Part shown: positions 33,867-45,372 of the stretch, piece by piece
How positions within the stretch are numbered: position 1 is the first letter of the stretch
Layout of the letters: every line of letters begins with the position of its first letter
NCBI GenBank assembly: GCA_013146195.2
Contig: CM028383.1
Span: 14,697,311-14,761,310 of the forward strand
Direction of reading: 5' to 3'
Source: Codonopsis lanceolata
Lineage: Eukaryota > Streptophyta > Magnoliopsida > Asterales > Campanulaceae
Length of the DNA: 64,000 bases
Program-made: the position numbers and the translations under genes
Notes under the pieces: model-generated
Seen by the model: only the letters and a program-made list of their open reading frames with translations
Told to the model about the DNA's origin: nothing
Database searches by the model: none

Positions 33867-34295
33867 TCTATAATACAATATAGCTCATAGTCGCACATGT
33901 GCAATTGACTAAATCTATTTAGGGGCTGAGATTGATTCATTTACTGAGATCCTACGGTCATTATCACTCCCCGAGTTCACATGCATGAACGGCGGTTGAG
34001 CAACTACCCCCTCCCTCTCCAACTCTCCCCATATTCACGGTTGGTGGCCGCTAATCCTTCCCCCACCAAACTCACGTCCCTTTTCTTTTCGATATTTTAA
34101 TTAATTAATCAATTTTATGCAAAAAAATTTGTACGTTTTGTAATTTGAAATATTTGTTTTTTTTCTTTTTAATTGTTATCATAATTAATTTAGACAAATT
34201 ATAAGTAAATATTAATTTATTTCCACATTATCTGCTTCATTTATTGATAAATTCATAAACTGGCGCCGTGCCATCAGCACGGATAAGAGTACTAG
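33867..34295 (+). mobile_element. Helitron-like 3' terminal region, plus strand
   Basis: Stem CCGTGC (34266-34271), loop catca, GCACGG (34277-34282), 9 nt, then CTAG at 34292-34295 followed by T: the classic Helitron 3' end. The first about 65 bp match the minus-strand region 28345-28410. The 2.2-kb block may be the body of this element; its 5' TC end is not identified. Confidence 0.65.
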
Positions 34296-34686
34296 TTTCA
34301 TTTATAGCACATCATCAAACAATGTTTTGAGTCAATGGTAGACGTAGGGCTTGTGAGTTATCACACTCAATCCCTTCCCACGCCCCTTTTTTAGGTCTAA
34401 AAAGAAAAATGGCGGGGGGGGGGAGGGAGGGGGAAGTCTTGATATGGTCTTGATGCCAGCTAATAGTATTTAAAAATGCCAAATACATGATTATCCTTAT
34501 TACCCTGCTAAAAGTTGGGATAAAAAACCAAAAAGCTACTATACAATCTTCTATCTCAAATCACAGGATATTTGCATTTCCAGATAAAAGGGATTTGCAC
34601 TAAGAAAAGATACTCAATCAGAAACCCAATTCACTGTGTTACATTTACACCAAACACAAGAAAATAAAAAATATGACGCTGGCCAT
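34296..34686. other. Unassigned DNA with a G-run
   Basis: 34414-34433 is G10-A-G3-A-G5 on the plus strand, able in principle to form a G-quadruplex. Nothing else recognised. Confidence 0.5.
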
Positions 34687-35045
34687 TGTTATAATTATGT
34701 CTCAAATTAGAATAGTATTAGGATTTCTTTATTCACTTGGTGAATATGACCCATGCATATAAATATGGGGCGTGCATCTTGGGAGAAAGAGTAGATTTGG
34801 CCGAGTTTGTTAGATACAATTTGGAGACGGACGATACGACACGTGGTTGAGGGTCTCGAGGTCTTGGCGGTGTTAGACAAAATAGTGCGTGACTATTTTG
34901 GGCTGTTAGAATTGTGGCACTCTGTGGGATTGTGTCAATCCTTGTAACCTTAGCCTAGGTAGGGTGAGTACATTGAAAACTCTCTATTGGAATTCTTCAT
35001 CGTTTATAGTGAAGTTGTTGTTTGCCTTGGAGTTGATTAAACCAA
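34687..35045 (+). repeat. LTR-like fragment fused to leader copy 2
   Basis: tgttataattatgtctcaaa, then TATAAATA (34758-34765), then a U5-like stretch ctctattggaattcttcatc ending gattaaacca. This looks like a retrotransposon promoter and R/U5 region. It is not the LTR of copia B, and no primer site follows, so it is a remnant joined at the leader breakpoint. Confidence 0.4.
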
Positions 35046-35515
35046 TTTTTGGAAAGTTCTTCCATCACTGCTCAGCCAATTTTTTTTTTCTTTTAAAAAA
35101 TTTATGAATTGGTTTGTTAAGGCTTTGATCAGTGAACAATGGTTTTGAACAGTAAACCGTGAATAGTAAAATAATGATGGGATGTAGGTATTACGGTAGC
35201 ACAAATTAATGAATTTGATTGTTTCTTATTATTATTTTTTTGTTTACTATGCAAATAATACTAATAATGAGTTTAGTAAATAATGATGGTTTCTATGTCA
35301 GATTGAGAATTTGAAATATGAAATTGTCAATGAAGTTGTTTATAATTCGATCCTATTTTGGTCTTCAAATTTTTTTTCTTCAAAATTTTATAAATTTATA
35401 TATTTTTTAAGAAAAATTAATTATGTTTTTTTCGCAATAACCGTTTTGATATGTATAAAGACTAATTATCACCACAGTGATAATTGATAATTAAATTGAT
35501 GTTATTTAATATTAA
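35046..35515 (+). repeat. Leader segment of copia B, copy 2
   Basis: Repeats 27584-28042 and continues into the rest of the leader and gag-pol, so this is the copy attached to the coding region. Confidence 0.92.
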
Positions 35516-35835
35516 TGTTTATTGATGAGTATTCTACATTGTACATACATATTTTAGAACGATAATCACCCACAGGTGATTCTGATCCACATGTTTGAAC
35601 AACATTAAAATTGATGTGTTATAGAAAAGAAAAATATCCACAGATATTTATCTTGTTCTTGTACACATGATTAAATTGGAATTATGACTCATAATTAATT
35701 TAGTGGAAGTTTTACCCACAGGAGAATCTTCTTTATCTACATTTAGACAATTTCTAATTCGTGTATATCTCTATTATATTTAAGCTCTTGTTCCCGTTAA
35801 TTTGCACTCACATGCTTCATCTGTACCCTCTCTCA

Positions 35836-36250
35836 ATGGTACCAACTTCTCAGAATGGCGTGAGAACGTTGAGAATTCACTTTGGGTGTTTTTGATCTCG
35901 ATCTTGCACTCCAAACTGAAAAACCTTCTGCATTAACCGCAGAAAGTTCCAAAGAGGGTAAGGATCCCCATAAACTGTGGGAGAAAATTAACAAATTGAG
36001 CCTTATGTTCATGCGAATGACAATTGCTGCAAATATCAAGACCTCTCTTCATGAAATGAAAGTGGCTAGGGAATTCATGGAATCCGTTGCAGAACGCTTT
36101 AAGACTGCAGATAAATCCCTTGTAGGGAAATTAATGTCAGAACTCACTACTATGAAGTTTGATGGTGCATGGTCAATGCACAATCATATTATTGAGATGC
36201 AAAATCTTACAGCTAAGCTTCAGAATTTAGGAATGAAAGTGGATGAATAA
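35836..36250 (+). pseudogene. Copia B gag
   Basis: Shortly after a leader ATG (35836) the gag reads NFSEWRENVE then, after a frame change at about 35880, LDLALQTEKPSALT, LSLMFMRMTIAANIK, DKSLVGKLMSELTTMKFDG and a stop after KVDE. The usual C-terminal third before the zinc knuckle is missing, so a deletion joins directly to the next segment. Confidence 0.85.
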
Positions 36251-36660
36251 TAACGTCCAACCCCCTCAAGTCAAGGCAAAGAAAGAAGAAGTTTGTCGTT
36301 TCTGCAAGAAATCTGGATATTTCCAAAAAGATTGTGAGAAACGTCGTAATTGGTTTGAAAGTAAAGGTAATCCTTTGGGATTCGTAAGTTTTTCAGAATG
36401 TAACTTCTCTAACGTGCCTTCAAATTCATGGTGGTTGGATACATGTGCTAATGTTCACGTTTCTAATTCGATGCAGGGATACCTTACAACCCAAATCATA
36501 AACCCAACTAAAAACTTTTTTATTTGTAGGAAACGGCAATAAAGCTCCTATCGAAGCTATTGGAACGTATCGTCTTGTTTTTGCAAAAGGACATTATTTA
36601 GATTTATTTCAAACTCTTTATGTTCCATCTATTTCCACAACTTAGTTTCGGTTTCAAAAC
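36243..36660 (+). pseudogene. Copia B zinc knuckle and protease
   Basis: CRFCKKSGYFQKDC is a CCHC-type knuckle with Y in place of the usual H. WWLDTCANVHVSN is the protease active-site region with DTC where DTG or DSG is expected. Both changes should inactivate. Frame breaks near 36530 and 36645. Confidence 0.85.
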
Positions 36661-37414
36661 TTGATTTACAAGGATTTATGTTTGATTTGGATGCTTGGAA
36701 GTTTCAATTTATATAAAGATTCTATTAAATTTGGTTTTGGAATTCTTGTGGATGGTTTTTACAAATTTACTTTGTTTTCTCCATCCTTACCTGAAACCCA
36801 ATTGACTCTGCATCATAATGAAGGAACCGTACATCATGTAATGAAAAAGGACTCTTCACTCTTGTGGCATCAGAAGTTGGGACATATATCCCGTGAACGA
36901 CTTCAAAGATTAGTAAAAAATGGCGTTTTAACGAACCTAGATTTTACTGATTATCATGGTTGTGTGGATTGTATTAAAGGCAAAGCAACAAAACACACAA
37001 AGAAAGGAGCCACAAGAAGTTCTCGGCTTCTTGAAATAATACATCTGAGACATTTGTGGACCTTTTGATGTTCCAACGTTTGGGGAAGAAACATACTTCA
37101 TCACCTTTATAGATGATTATTCACGTTATTGTTATCTCTATCTATTGCATAACAAATCTCAATCTGTGAATTTTGTACAAATATTCATAACCGAGGTTGA
37201 GAGGCAATTAGAGAGAAAAGTGAAAATCATAAGGTCTGATAGAGGTGGAGAATTTCATGGCAGGTATGACGAAACAGGACAACATCCTGGACCTTTTGCC
37301 AGACTCCTCGAACAACTTGGAATTGTAGCTCAATACACAATGCCAGATTCTCCATGGCAGAATGGTGTAGGCGAAAGGCGAAATCGCACGCTTTTGGAAA
37401 TGGTTAGAGCATGA
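36661..37414 (+). pseudogene. Copia B integrase
   Basis: Zinc-binding part LLWHQKLGHISRERLQRL and CVDCIKGK (about 36860-36990). Core with FIDDYSRYCYLYLLHNKSQ, IIRSDRGGEFHG and DSPWQNGVGERRNRTLLEMV. A frameshift near 37060 and a stop at 37412 break it. The linker continues to about 37980 in pieces (ISGYFIGFPEKSKGYIIYCP). Confidence 0.87.
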
Positions 37415-37987
37415 TGAGTCATGCTAAGTTGCCCATACGTTGTGGACATATGCTCTTCGTATGGCCGTATATATTTTAAATAGGGTTCCCATAAAGCGGT
37501 TCAAAAACTCCTTTTGAGTTGAAAAATTTGAAATTTGAAACCTAGTTTAAAACACACAAGTTTGGGGGCGACCGGTTGAAGCGAAGGTATATAATCCTCA
37601 AGCAAACAAATTGGATTTGAAAACCATAAGTGGTTATTTCATTGGTTTTCCTGAAAAATCCAAAGGGTATATAATTTATTGTCCTAACCATAAGCTGCGA
37701 ATTGTGGAAACTGGTAATGTCAAATTCATTGATGATGGCATGATTAGTGGGAGTATATTTGTGGAAGATAAGCATGTTCACGAAGTTAGGGTAACAATCC
37801 CATTACCCAAGAATCAAACAGACAATGTGAATCCTTCCATCGTTGAGCGTTAAGCGTCGAAGGATCACCTGTGGCTCCATTCATAGTTGAACCGATAAAT
37901 GATGAAGAGCCACAACCACATTAGCCACAACCCCCTAATGAAATCATTGCTAATGAAGAAATTGTAGAACAATCACAGGAACCAACA

Positions 37988-39071
37988 TTGAGAAGATCTC
38001 AACGAGAAAAACGAAGTGCTATCCATGATGATTACGTTGTTTATCTACAAGAATCTGATTTTGACATAGGGATAATGAAAGACCAGGTTTCTTATTCACA
38101 AGCCATTACAAGTAATAATTACGATAAATGGATTGATGCCATGAAGGATGAGTTGAAATCAATGGCGATAATCAAGTCAGGGAACTAACTCATTTGCGGG
38201 AAGGACACAAAAACAGTTGGGTGTAAATGGGTCTACAAGACCAAAGCCTTGTCATGGCAATATTGAGCGATATAAAGCTAGACTTATAGCCAAAGGTTTT
38301 ACTCAAAAAGATGGCATATATTACAAAGAGACTTTTTCTCCTGTGTCAAAGAAAGACTCTCTCAGAATTATTATGGCCTTAGTAGCTCATTATGACTTAG
38401 AGTTACATCAAATGGATGTGAAAACAACATTTCTTAATGGTGAGCTACAAGAAGAAGTTTACATGCGTCAACCTAAAGGTTTTACCTTGGAAGGACAGGA
38501 AGACATGGTCTGCAAACTTAAGAAATCAATTTATGGACTTAAACAAGCCTCCCGGCAATGGTATTTAAAATTCAACGAAACCATTAATGCTTTTGGTTTT
38601 GAAGAAAATACAGTAGATCCATGCACATACCTCAAGATCAGTGGGAGTAAGTTAATATTTTTGGTTCTGTATGTTGATGACATATTATTGGCAAGTAGTG
38701 ATCTTGGCTTAATGCATGAAACCAAAAAGTATCTTTCTAAAAATTTCGAGATGAAGGACATGGGTGAAGCTTCCTACGTGATTGGGATAGAAATATTCCG
38801 TGATAGATCACGTGGATTACTTAAACTCTCCCAGAAAACATACATCGAAAGAGTTTTAGAAAGATTTGGAATGGCAACATGTACTGCGGGCGTTGCTCCA
38901 ATTCAGAAGGGAGACAAATTTAGTCTCTATCAATGTCCTAAAAATGAATTGGAGCGTAAGCAAATGGAAAGTATACCCTATGCCTCTTTAGTAGGAAGCT
39001 TGATGTATGCACAAGTTTGCACAAGGCGACATCAACTTTCTTTGTTGGTATGTTGGGAAGATACCAATTAA
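37988..39071 (+). pseudogene. Copia B reverse transcriptase
   Basis: NYDKWIDAMKDELKSM, then after a frameshift ERYKARLIAKGFTQKDGI, MDVKTTFLNGELQEEVYM, KKSIYGLKQASRQWYLKF and the catalytic YVDDILLAS (about 38670). The frame ends soon after ASLVGSLMYAQVCTR at a frameshift near 39025. Catalytic aspartates are kept. Confidence 0.9.
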
Positions 39072-39654
39072 ATCCCGGAATGGATCATTGGAGAGCTGGA
39101 AAGAAAGTTTTGAGATACTTACAGGGTACGAAGGATTATTGTCTTACATTCAAGAAGTCAGATCAATTAGAGTTGGTTGGCTATTCAGATTCCGATTATG
39201 CTGGATGCAAAGACACTTTAAAGAGCACTTTTGGTTATGTTTTTCTACTAGCTGGAGGAGCAATCTCATGAAATGTGCAAAAGAGTCTATTATTGCTAAT
39301 TCCACGATGGAAGCTGGATTTGTATCTTGCTTTGAAGCTACAAATCATTGCTTATGGCTGCGAAATTTCATCTCAAGATTTAGAGACTTGAATTTTGTCT
39401 CTGGACCGTTGAAACTCTATTGTGATAATGTTGCAGCAATATTTTTCTCTAAGCATGATAGATACTCTAAAGGGACAAAACACATGGACCTTAAGTATCT
39501 ATCGGTGAAGCAAGCAATTCAGAAGAAACAATTGTTCATTGAACATATAAGCATAACACTTATGGTTGCAGATGCACTTACGAAGGGGTTGCCTCCTAAG
39601 ACTTTTCATGAACACACTTTAAGTATGGGTCTAGAGAGAGTGACTGATTATTAA
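39007..39654 (+). pseudogene. Copia B RNase H
   Basis: Read in two frames: KKVLRYLQGTKDYCLTF and GYSDSDYAGCKDTLKSTFGY, then NSTMEAGFVSCFEATNHCLW, LYCDNVAAIFFSKHDRYSKG and VADALTKGLPPKTFHEHT before the stop at 39654. One frameshift and AE-to-AG type changes at the STMEAE motif suggest loss of function. Confidence 0.88.
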
Positions 39655-40031
39655 TTTATCATTTGTTATGCTTATACATTGAACTTCTATTGAGCTCTTA
39701 TTTATGACATTCTGAATTTTATTTCTGTTTCCATATTTTGTATACTTTATGTGAATGGATAATTGATAACAGAAATAGTTCTTGAAGAAAGAACATTATT
39801 GGACCCTTATACCCTTGCTTAAAAGACCTAGTAAACTATGTTATTTATGTTGTAGTACATGGAAGGAACCATGTTGAAAACCTGATAATATGGAACCGCT
39901 ATGACTCTCATGGATAGCTTGTTTTGCGAAGGTATTATGTTAACCATCAAGTTATTAATTTAGTAATTATGCGTGCCTTATGTTTTCAAGATTAACCATT
40001 AAAGAATTATCACTTTGACCAAGTGGGAGAC
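39655..40031 (+). other. Copia B 3' non-coding region and polypurine tract
   Basis: No coding content. aagtgggagac directly precedes the 3' LTR. Confidence 0.8.
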
Positions 40032-40459
40032 TGTAAGATATATTTCTTGCATGTCAAGAAAATCTATATATGGTCAATAAGTGAGAATCACGGTTGATTT
40101 GGAAATTACTAAATTACAATAAATTTTGGTTTGTAAAAAAGGTAAGTTTCCTAAATAAATTCTACCTTGATGGACGGTTGAGATTAAAACCCTAATAGGA
40201 ATTTGGTCATCCATTTGCCTATAAAAGAGATGCAATACTCATCATATTCATCTATTACGTTAAATCAACTCATTATGGTTTTTAGGCCAAAAGGGAGAAA
40301 CCATATTTTGCCTTTGCATCTTTATACTGCAGATTTCAGATCAAAGGCAAATCACTAGAAGCAATATGTCTTCATCAGGTATTTTGATTAAGAGTATTTT
40401 GTATGTCATTGTGATTATCATTGAGTTCAAGATCTAGGGCTTAAGATTATTAAATTACA
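40032..40459 (+). repeat. 3' LTR of copia B
   Basis: 428 bp, TGTAAGATATATTTCTTG to TTAAATTACA; one TATA unit. Followed by tgatc. Confidence 0.95.
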
Positions 40460-40464
40460 TGATC

Positions 40465-40788
40465 ATCTTCATACTAATACCGTGTCATAAGCACTAACAC
40501 AAAATCTAGTTTTAAACTAAAGTTAATAACATGTGTAACAACTAACAAGCCAACAGTAAACTAGTAAATGCATTTTGGGCTTCAGGCCTTACTACACGCA
40601 CAGGGAATTATTAATCATATTTTATCACATGAATGCTTGGGGATTTGATTTATGATCTCGCGACAATTTGGGAAAAAAAATATCACAACTGGTGATGGAG
40701 GATCATTAACAATTGTAAATTTAAAACATCGGATTAAAATATCTAATATTTCAAGTCCCATGAATCTTGCATCTTTGTACAAAGTAAT
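40465..40788. other. Flank of copia B with a weak Helitron-like end
   Basis: gtg-tcataa-gcac, a short spacer and CTAG|T at 40506-40509 resemble a worn Helitron 3' end. The minus-strand open frame 40615-40968 has no recognised motif. Confidence 0.3.
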
Positions 40789-40852
40789 ATTGCCATTGGT
40801 TGAATGGATATTCATGATATTTTTAAAAAATATCCATTTGTCCAATGGCAAT
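40789..40852. repeat. 64-nt near-perfect hairpin
   Basis: ATTGCCATTGG...AATGGATATT pairs with AATATCCATT...CCAATGGCAAT, with about three mismatches and a small AT loop. It could be a tiny foldback element or a microRNA-like fold. Confidence 0.75.
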
Positions 40853-40978
40853 ACACACACATTGATCACGACACGAGCTAGAGATGTCAAAAGTCTCGTT
40901 GTTTGTATGTGGTCTGCAGAGCCGTCCGGTGGATATTTGGACGTGTAATCTACAAAATAAAACACCATAAGACGTGTA

Positions 40979-40982
<4 letters not shown>

Positions 40983-41052
<70 letters not shown>
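40983..41052. repeat. (TA)n microsatellite
   Basis: About 35 TA units. Confidence 0.97.
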
Positions 41053-41056
<4 letters not shown>

Positions 41057-41234
41057 AATATGCATGGATATATACTTCAATTTCGACTGCGCCTAATAAA
41101 GAAATTACTCTTAGAATGAGGTGATGGATAGATAGACTATGGCTTGGACTCAACTAATGAGCAAACATTTGGATGCCTAAATATGCTATGCTTATAAATA
41201 CAGCAAAGTGGAGAATATGCATCATATGGAATTA

Positions 41235-41673
41235 GAGCATCATCAATACAATCATGAATTTGATCCTACATGCACATGAGTAATTTACACTCTCAATCAT
41301 ATGTGTCATTTTTTCTCTTTTCATTCACATTCAATCAAAATGGATATCTCAAATGTAAATGTGGATGTAATCTTATGTGACATGCATCCCACCACTAAAA
41401 TAATATTTGACAAAAAAATAAAAAATAAAATAAAAGATAACAAGCAATAAAAAAAGTTTTTAAAAAGAATAATGATTACTAGAATGTATCTACACTCTCA
41501 AGTAGAATGTGAAAACTTCATATAGTTATCCACAATGTAAATAAATTTGTTTGTCACATCATTTCCACATTCATCATCCACATTTACATTGGAGAGGTTT
41601 TTTTTTCAAGAATAGTATAAATCCTATGTAGCATCAAATTTCTTAAACATCCACATTAGAATTGGAAATGCTT
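41235..41673. mobile_element. Tourist-like MITE, 439 bp
   Basis: The left end gagcatcatcaatacaatc and right end attggaaatgctt are inverted, with tta on each side (41232-41234, 41674-41676), fitting PIF/Harbinger MITEs. Internal inverted pair aatgtaaatgtggatg / catccacatttacatt. Confidence 0.55.
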
Positions 41674-41691
41674 TTAGGATGCTATATCCAA

Positions 41692-41809
41692 TTATAACGA
41701 GGTTGTTAGAAAGACTATATATATAAGAGCTCCCTTCATCCCAATCGAACAAGTATAACAACGTTGTTACAAAGACTATATATAGGAGCTCCCTTCACCC
41801 CAATCCAGA
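41692..41809. repeat. Tandem duplication, about 60 bp
   Basis: Two units share gttgttasaaagactatata and gagctcccttca-cccaatc. Confidence 0.8.
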
Positions 41810-43610
41810 AAAGATCAAGGTAGCCACAGCTCTTGATTCATGTGCACCTTTAGCATGTGCAAAAAAAAAATAAAATACACACGTTCCTAAAGGTATTCAT
41901 GAACCAATAGCCGTGAACCACCCTCATTTCCTTTCGGAATTGGGGCGGCAGAGAGCTCCAATAACCCCTTTGCTACCCAAAATCAAAACCTAAAAGGCAA
42001 AAAAATTCAAAGCAAGAATGGTTGTAGGACAATGGATCTAGGAGAAAAGGGTTTATATAGGCACATTGATGGGATCAAGATGTGGGTTTTTGACCATTGA
42101 TTACAAAAGATGCAAATTTAATTACAGGAATCCGAGGAGATTTTCTGCTAAAAAATTGGTGCAATTAAGGCACTGAGAGATTAGTGCCAATGAGAATCTA
42201 CATTTTCTTTTCTCCACTAGCGTTTTCAATTTATGACTTTTTTTAGTAATAAATCTTGGCATGCTTACACATAGATTTGGTGCTAATGAGAATCACCAGG
42301 GGCTATACTGTACAATCGTACAAACTACTGCCCGGTAGCCCAATAGATATTTTCTTTTGTGGTTCTTGTCATAAATATCCTACTAAAGTGCACGATGCAA
42401 CTTTTAAAAAAAGTTTTCCCTCCATGAAAAACCCCTAACATCATTTTCAACGGCTATGTAGTTTGAATACAACCACTACACCTTTTCAGTTTAATTTTTG
42501 TTATCTTATTGAGATTTCTATTTTTATATTTGTCACAAATACTATGGAACATGCATTCATTCAACTACATTTTTTCTTCTAATTTACTTTTAAGATTATG
42601 CATTTTGCTTTTATCTTTTTCTTGATTTCATAGGGTATATTCATGTCTGAAAGGCCACAACTAATCTCTAAGCAAGGTACAGTCAAGCACTAGAAGCGGG
42701 GACCTATAAAGTTTAAATTATATATAAGGTTCAAACGCGAGACATCTTGCTTAAGCGACCAAAACTCATTTTTTTTATAAATGTCACAAATACATGCATT
42801 CATTCAACCACATGTTAATTTGCTATAATATTTTATTAATAGAACATGTAAAAAATATATGGTAAGACAACCAGAGACAGTATGGAAATAACATAAAAGT
42901 ATTAAAAATGGCTAGAGGAAGGTACACAAAGTTAATCTAGATGGAGTAATATAAGTTTTATCTTTCTAAAATAAAAAATATATAATATAAATTTAACCCT
43001 TAATATGAAAGTAAACATATTTTGTCAAACCATGAGGAAGTTGATGTGAAAATAATACCTAATTTGGAGCTTTATTTAACTTGCTAGTCGGGAAAAATTA
43101 AGCAACCCATGCTCTATTCTAAAAGAAGAGAATATTTTTTTCATTTTTTCCAATAGGGCCAAACTTCAGAGTTGTTAACTAATCTCACAAGAACAAATGT
43201 CTACTAGCACTAGATGCATAATATCGTCACTTATGTAAAATGTTTGTTACATTTTGTTCAAAAGTACCGGTAATAGCGAACACAATCACAATCTCCAAAA
43301 CATCGACCAAATATTTTATGCAATGATCCTAAGACTTAAAGCACCTCCACATTCAATGGTTTATCCCTCCTGCCATGTTATCAGCTTATAAACATTTTTG
43401 ACTTGATTACTAACACGAGAGAGATATGACTACAACCATAAGGGGTATTTATGTTTTTACAATTATATGCACTTAAATGTGAAAAAGGGTAATTTTTGAA
43501 TTTAAATCAAATTAAAACACGTATGTTCATTAGGGATTGATTGTACTATAACAAGCAGATTAGTGCATACTTCCATCCAAACACAAAACACAACTACACA
43601 ACTTCTTGTA
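41810..43610. other. AT-rich intergenic DNA
   Basis: No supported gene, RNA or element. Confidence 0.5.
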
Positions 43611-43800
43611 TGAAATAATAAAGTTTATGAATAATGGTTTAGTCTTTCCATTGATATGGTGAACATATTTATATAATTACAATACTTGATACACAAGTTA
43701 ACCTAGAGAGTCTAAATACAAAAAAGATTAGGAGATCTAAATACAAGTGTAATTAGGAAAGAATAATTACAAATGAATATAAATATATTATTCTCTTATA
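43611..43800 (-). repeat. 3' LTR of copia C
   Basis: On the minus strand it runs from TATAAGAGAATAATATAT to a CA end by comparison with the 5' remnant. The polypurine tract cttgcgggggca abuts it. Confidence 0.75.
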
Positions 43801-45231
43801 TGCCCCCGCAAGATGGATCCCCGTGAGGAGAGACCAATCTTGTGAAGAAGATGCTGAAAAGCGCTGCTGAGAAAGAGCCATAGTGAGAGCATCTGCGAGT
43901 TGATCTACCGAGGATACATTGGAAACCCATAAGAGCCCATCTTGGACTTGTTGGCGAATGAAGTGATAATCTAGTGCAATATGTTTCATGCGAGAGTGAA
44001 ACACATGATTGGAGCATAGACTGGTGGCGTGACATTATTACAGTAGATGACGAGTTGTTGCGAAGAGGAGATGTTGAGCTTACCGAGGAGCGAGGTAACC
44101 CAACGAACTTCAGCAGCAGTCGTTACAACAACTCGGTACTCGACTTCGGTCGAAGAGTGATCAACAATATGCTTCTTTTTTCGAGCTCCAGGATATAGGA
44201 TTGTGACCAAGATACACAATGTAAGTGCTTGTATATGTGTAGTCATCCTTGTTACCCGTCCGGTCAGCATCAGCGAATGCATGAAGATCTAGAGGAGGTT
44301 GACTATGAAGAAGAATACCATTGTCAATGGTGCCACTGAGGTACCGAAGAAGACGTTTGGTCACTAGCCAATGATCCGTGGTCGGCCAATACATGAACTG
44401 AGAAAGCTTGTTGCTCACATATGCTATATTCAGGCGAGTGAGAGAAAGATACTAGAGACTCCTAATGACAGCTCAGAACTCGGTCGGGTCAGTGAAGGTC
44501 GTGCCCGACTAAAGAGAGAGAACTAGCAAGGTTGTCACTGGTCGAGCATCGGTCATACCAGTACGAGCAAGTAAGTCAAAAATATATCCTCGTTGAGAAA
44601 TCAGTATACCAGTAAGGCGAGGAACCACCTCTACACTGAGGAAGTAATGAAAAAGGTCGAGATCTTTGAGCGAGAAGCGAGTACGTTGATAAATTCTTGG
44701 ACAATCGTGGTGTTGTTTCAAGTGATGATGATGTCATCAACATATACGAGCAACATGAGGGTGATACCCTGCTCGGTGAAGATGAAGAGAGAAGTATCAG
44801 CCACGGAGTTCGTAGAAGCGAGCAACGAGCAGAAACTGACAGAGTTCATTGTACCATGCTCGGGGTGCCTGCTTTGGACCATAAATAGCCTTTCGTAGGG
44901 GATAAACATGTTGAGGGTGGTCAGAGTCAACAAAGCCCTGTTGTTGAGCCATGAAGACTTCCTCGGTGAAAGTCCATTGTAGAAAAGCATTATTTACGAC
45001 CAGTTGACGAAGATCCCAACCTCGACTAATAACAATGGATAGAATAAGACGAGTTGTGGTGGGTTTAACGAGTGGACTAAATGTTTGATGATAGTCAACC
45101 CCTGGCCATTGATGAAATCTTTTGGCGACCAAGCGAGCTTTGTACCTATCAATTTTGCCATCAGGAAAGCGTGTAATCTGAAATATCCATTTGCAATAAA
45201 TAATATTAGGAACCCCGGTGGGAGGTACCAA
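43801..45231 (-). pseudogene. Copia C reverse transcriptase and RNase H
   Basis: RT start near 45210 with IIYCKWIFQITRFPDGK, YKARLVAKRFHQWPGVDYH, LRKAIYGPKQAPRAWYNE and LLVYVDDIIIT (about 44730). RNase H pieces include LLRYLSGTIDNGILLHSQ, STEVEYRVVVTTAAEVRWV and SRMKHIALDYHFIRQQ at 43990-43930. At least five frame changes. Not functional. Confidence 0.87.
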
Positions 45232-45372
45232 GTCCCAAGTGCCATTTTTAAGGAGAGCATCATATTCCTCAGATATGGCATGGCACCATTTGCTGCCTTT
45301 GATGGCCTAAGTTACACAAGTCAGTTCAATGTCCGAGAAGAGCTAAGCAGAGAGGCTGAGTTTGTAGAGAGG

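Larger units (their letters stand above)
26886..40459 (+). mobile_element. Ty1/copia element B, 13.6 kb, with a 7-kb internal insert
   Basis: One insertion event: tgatc precedes the 5' LTR (26881-26885) and follows the 3' LTR (40460-40464). Order: 5' LTR, primer site, leader, foreign DNA 28043-35045, a second copy of part of the leader, gag-pol (35836-39654), 3' non-coding region, polypurine tract (aagtgggagac, 40021-40031), 3' LTR. All coding parts are broken. Without the insert and repeated leader it would be about 6 kb. The LTRs differ mainly by a tandem duplication in the 5' copy and a roughly 29-bp extra piece in the 3' copy. Confidence 0.93.

Noticed and set aside
40615..40968. 117-codon minus-strand frame
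   Set aside because: Spans the hairpin at 40789-40852 and has no recognised domain.
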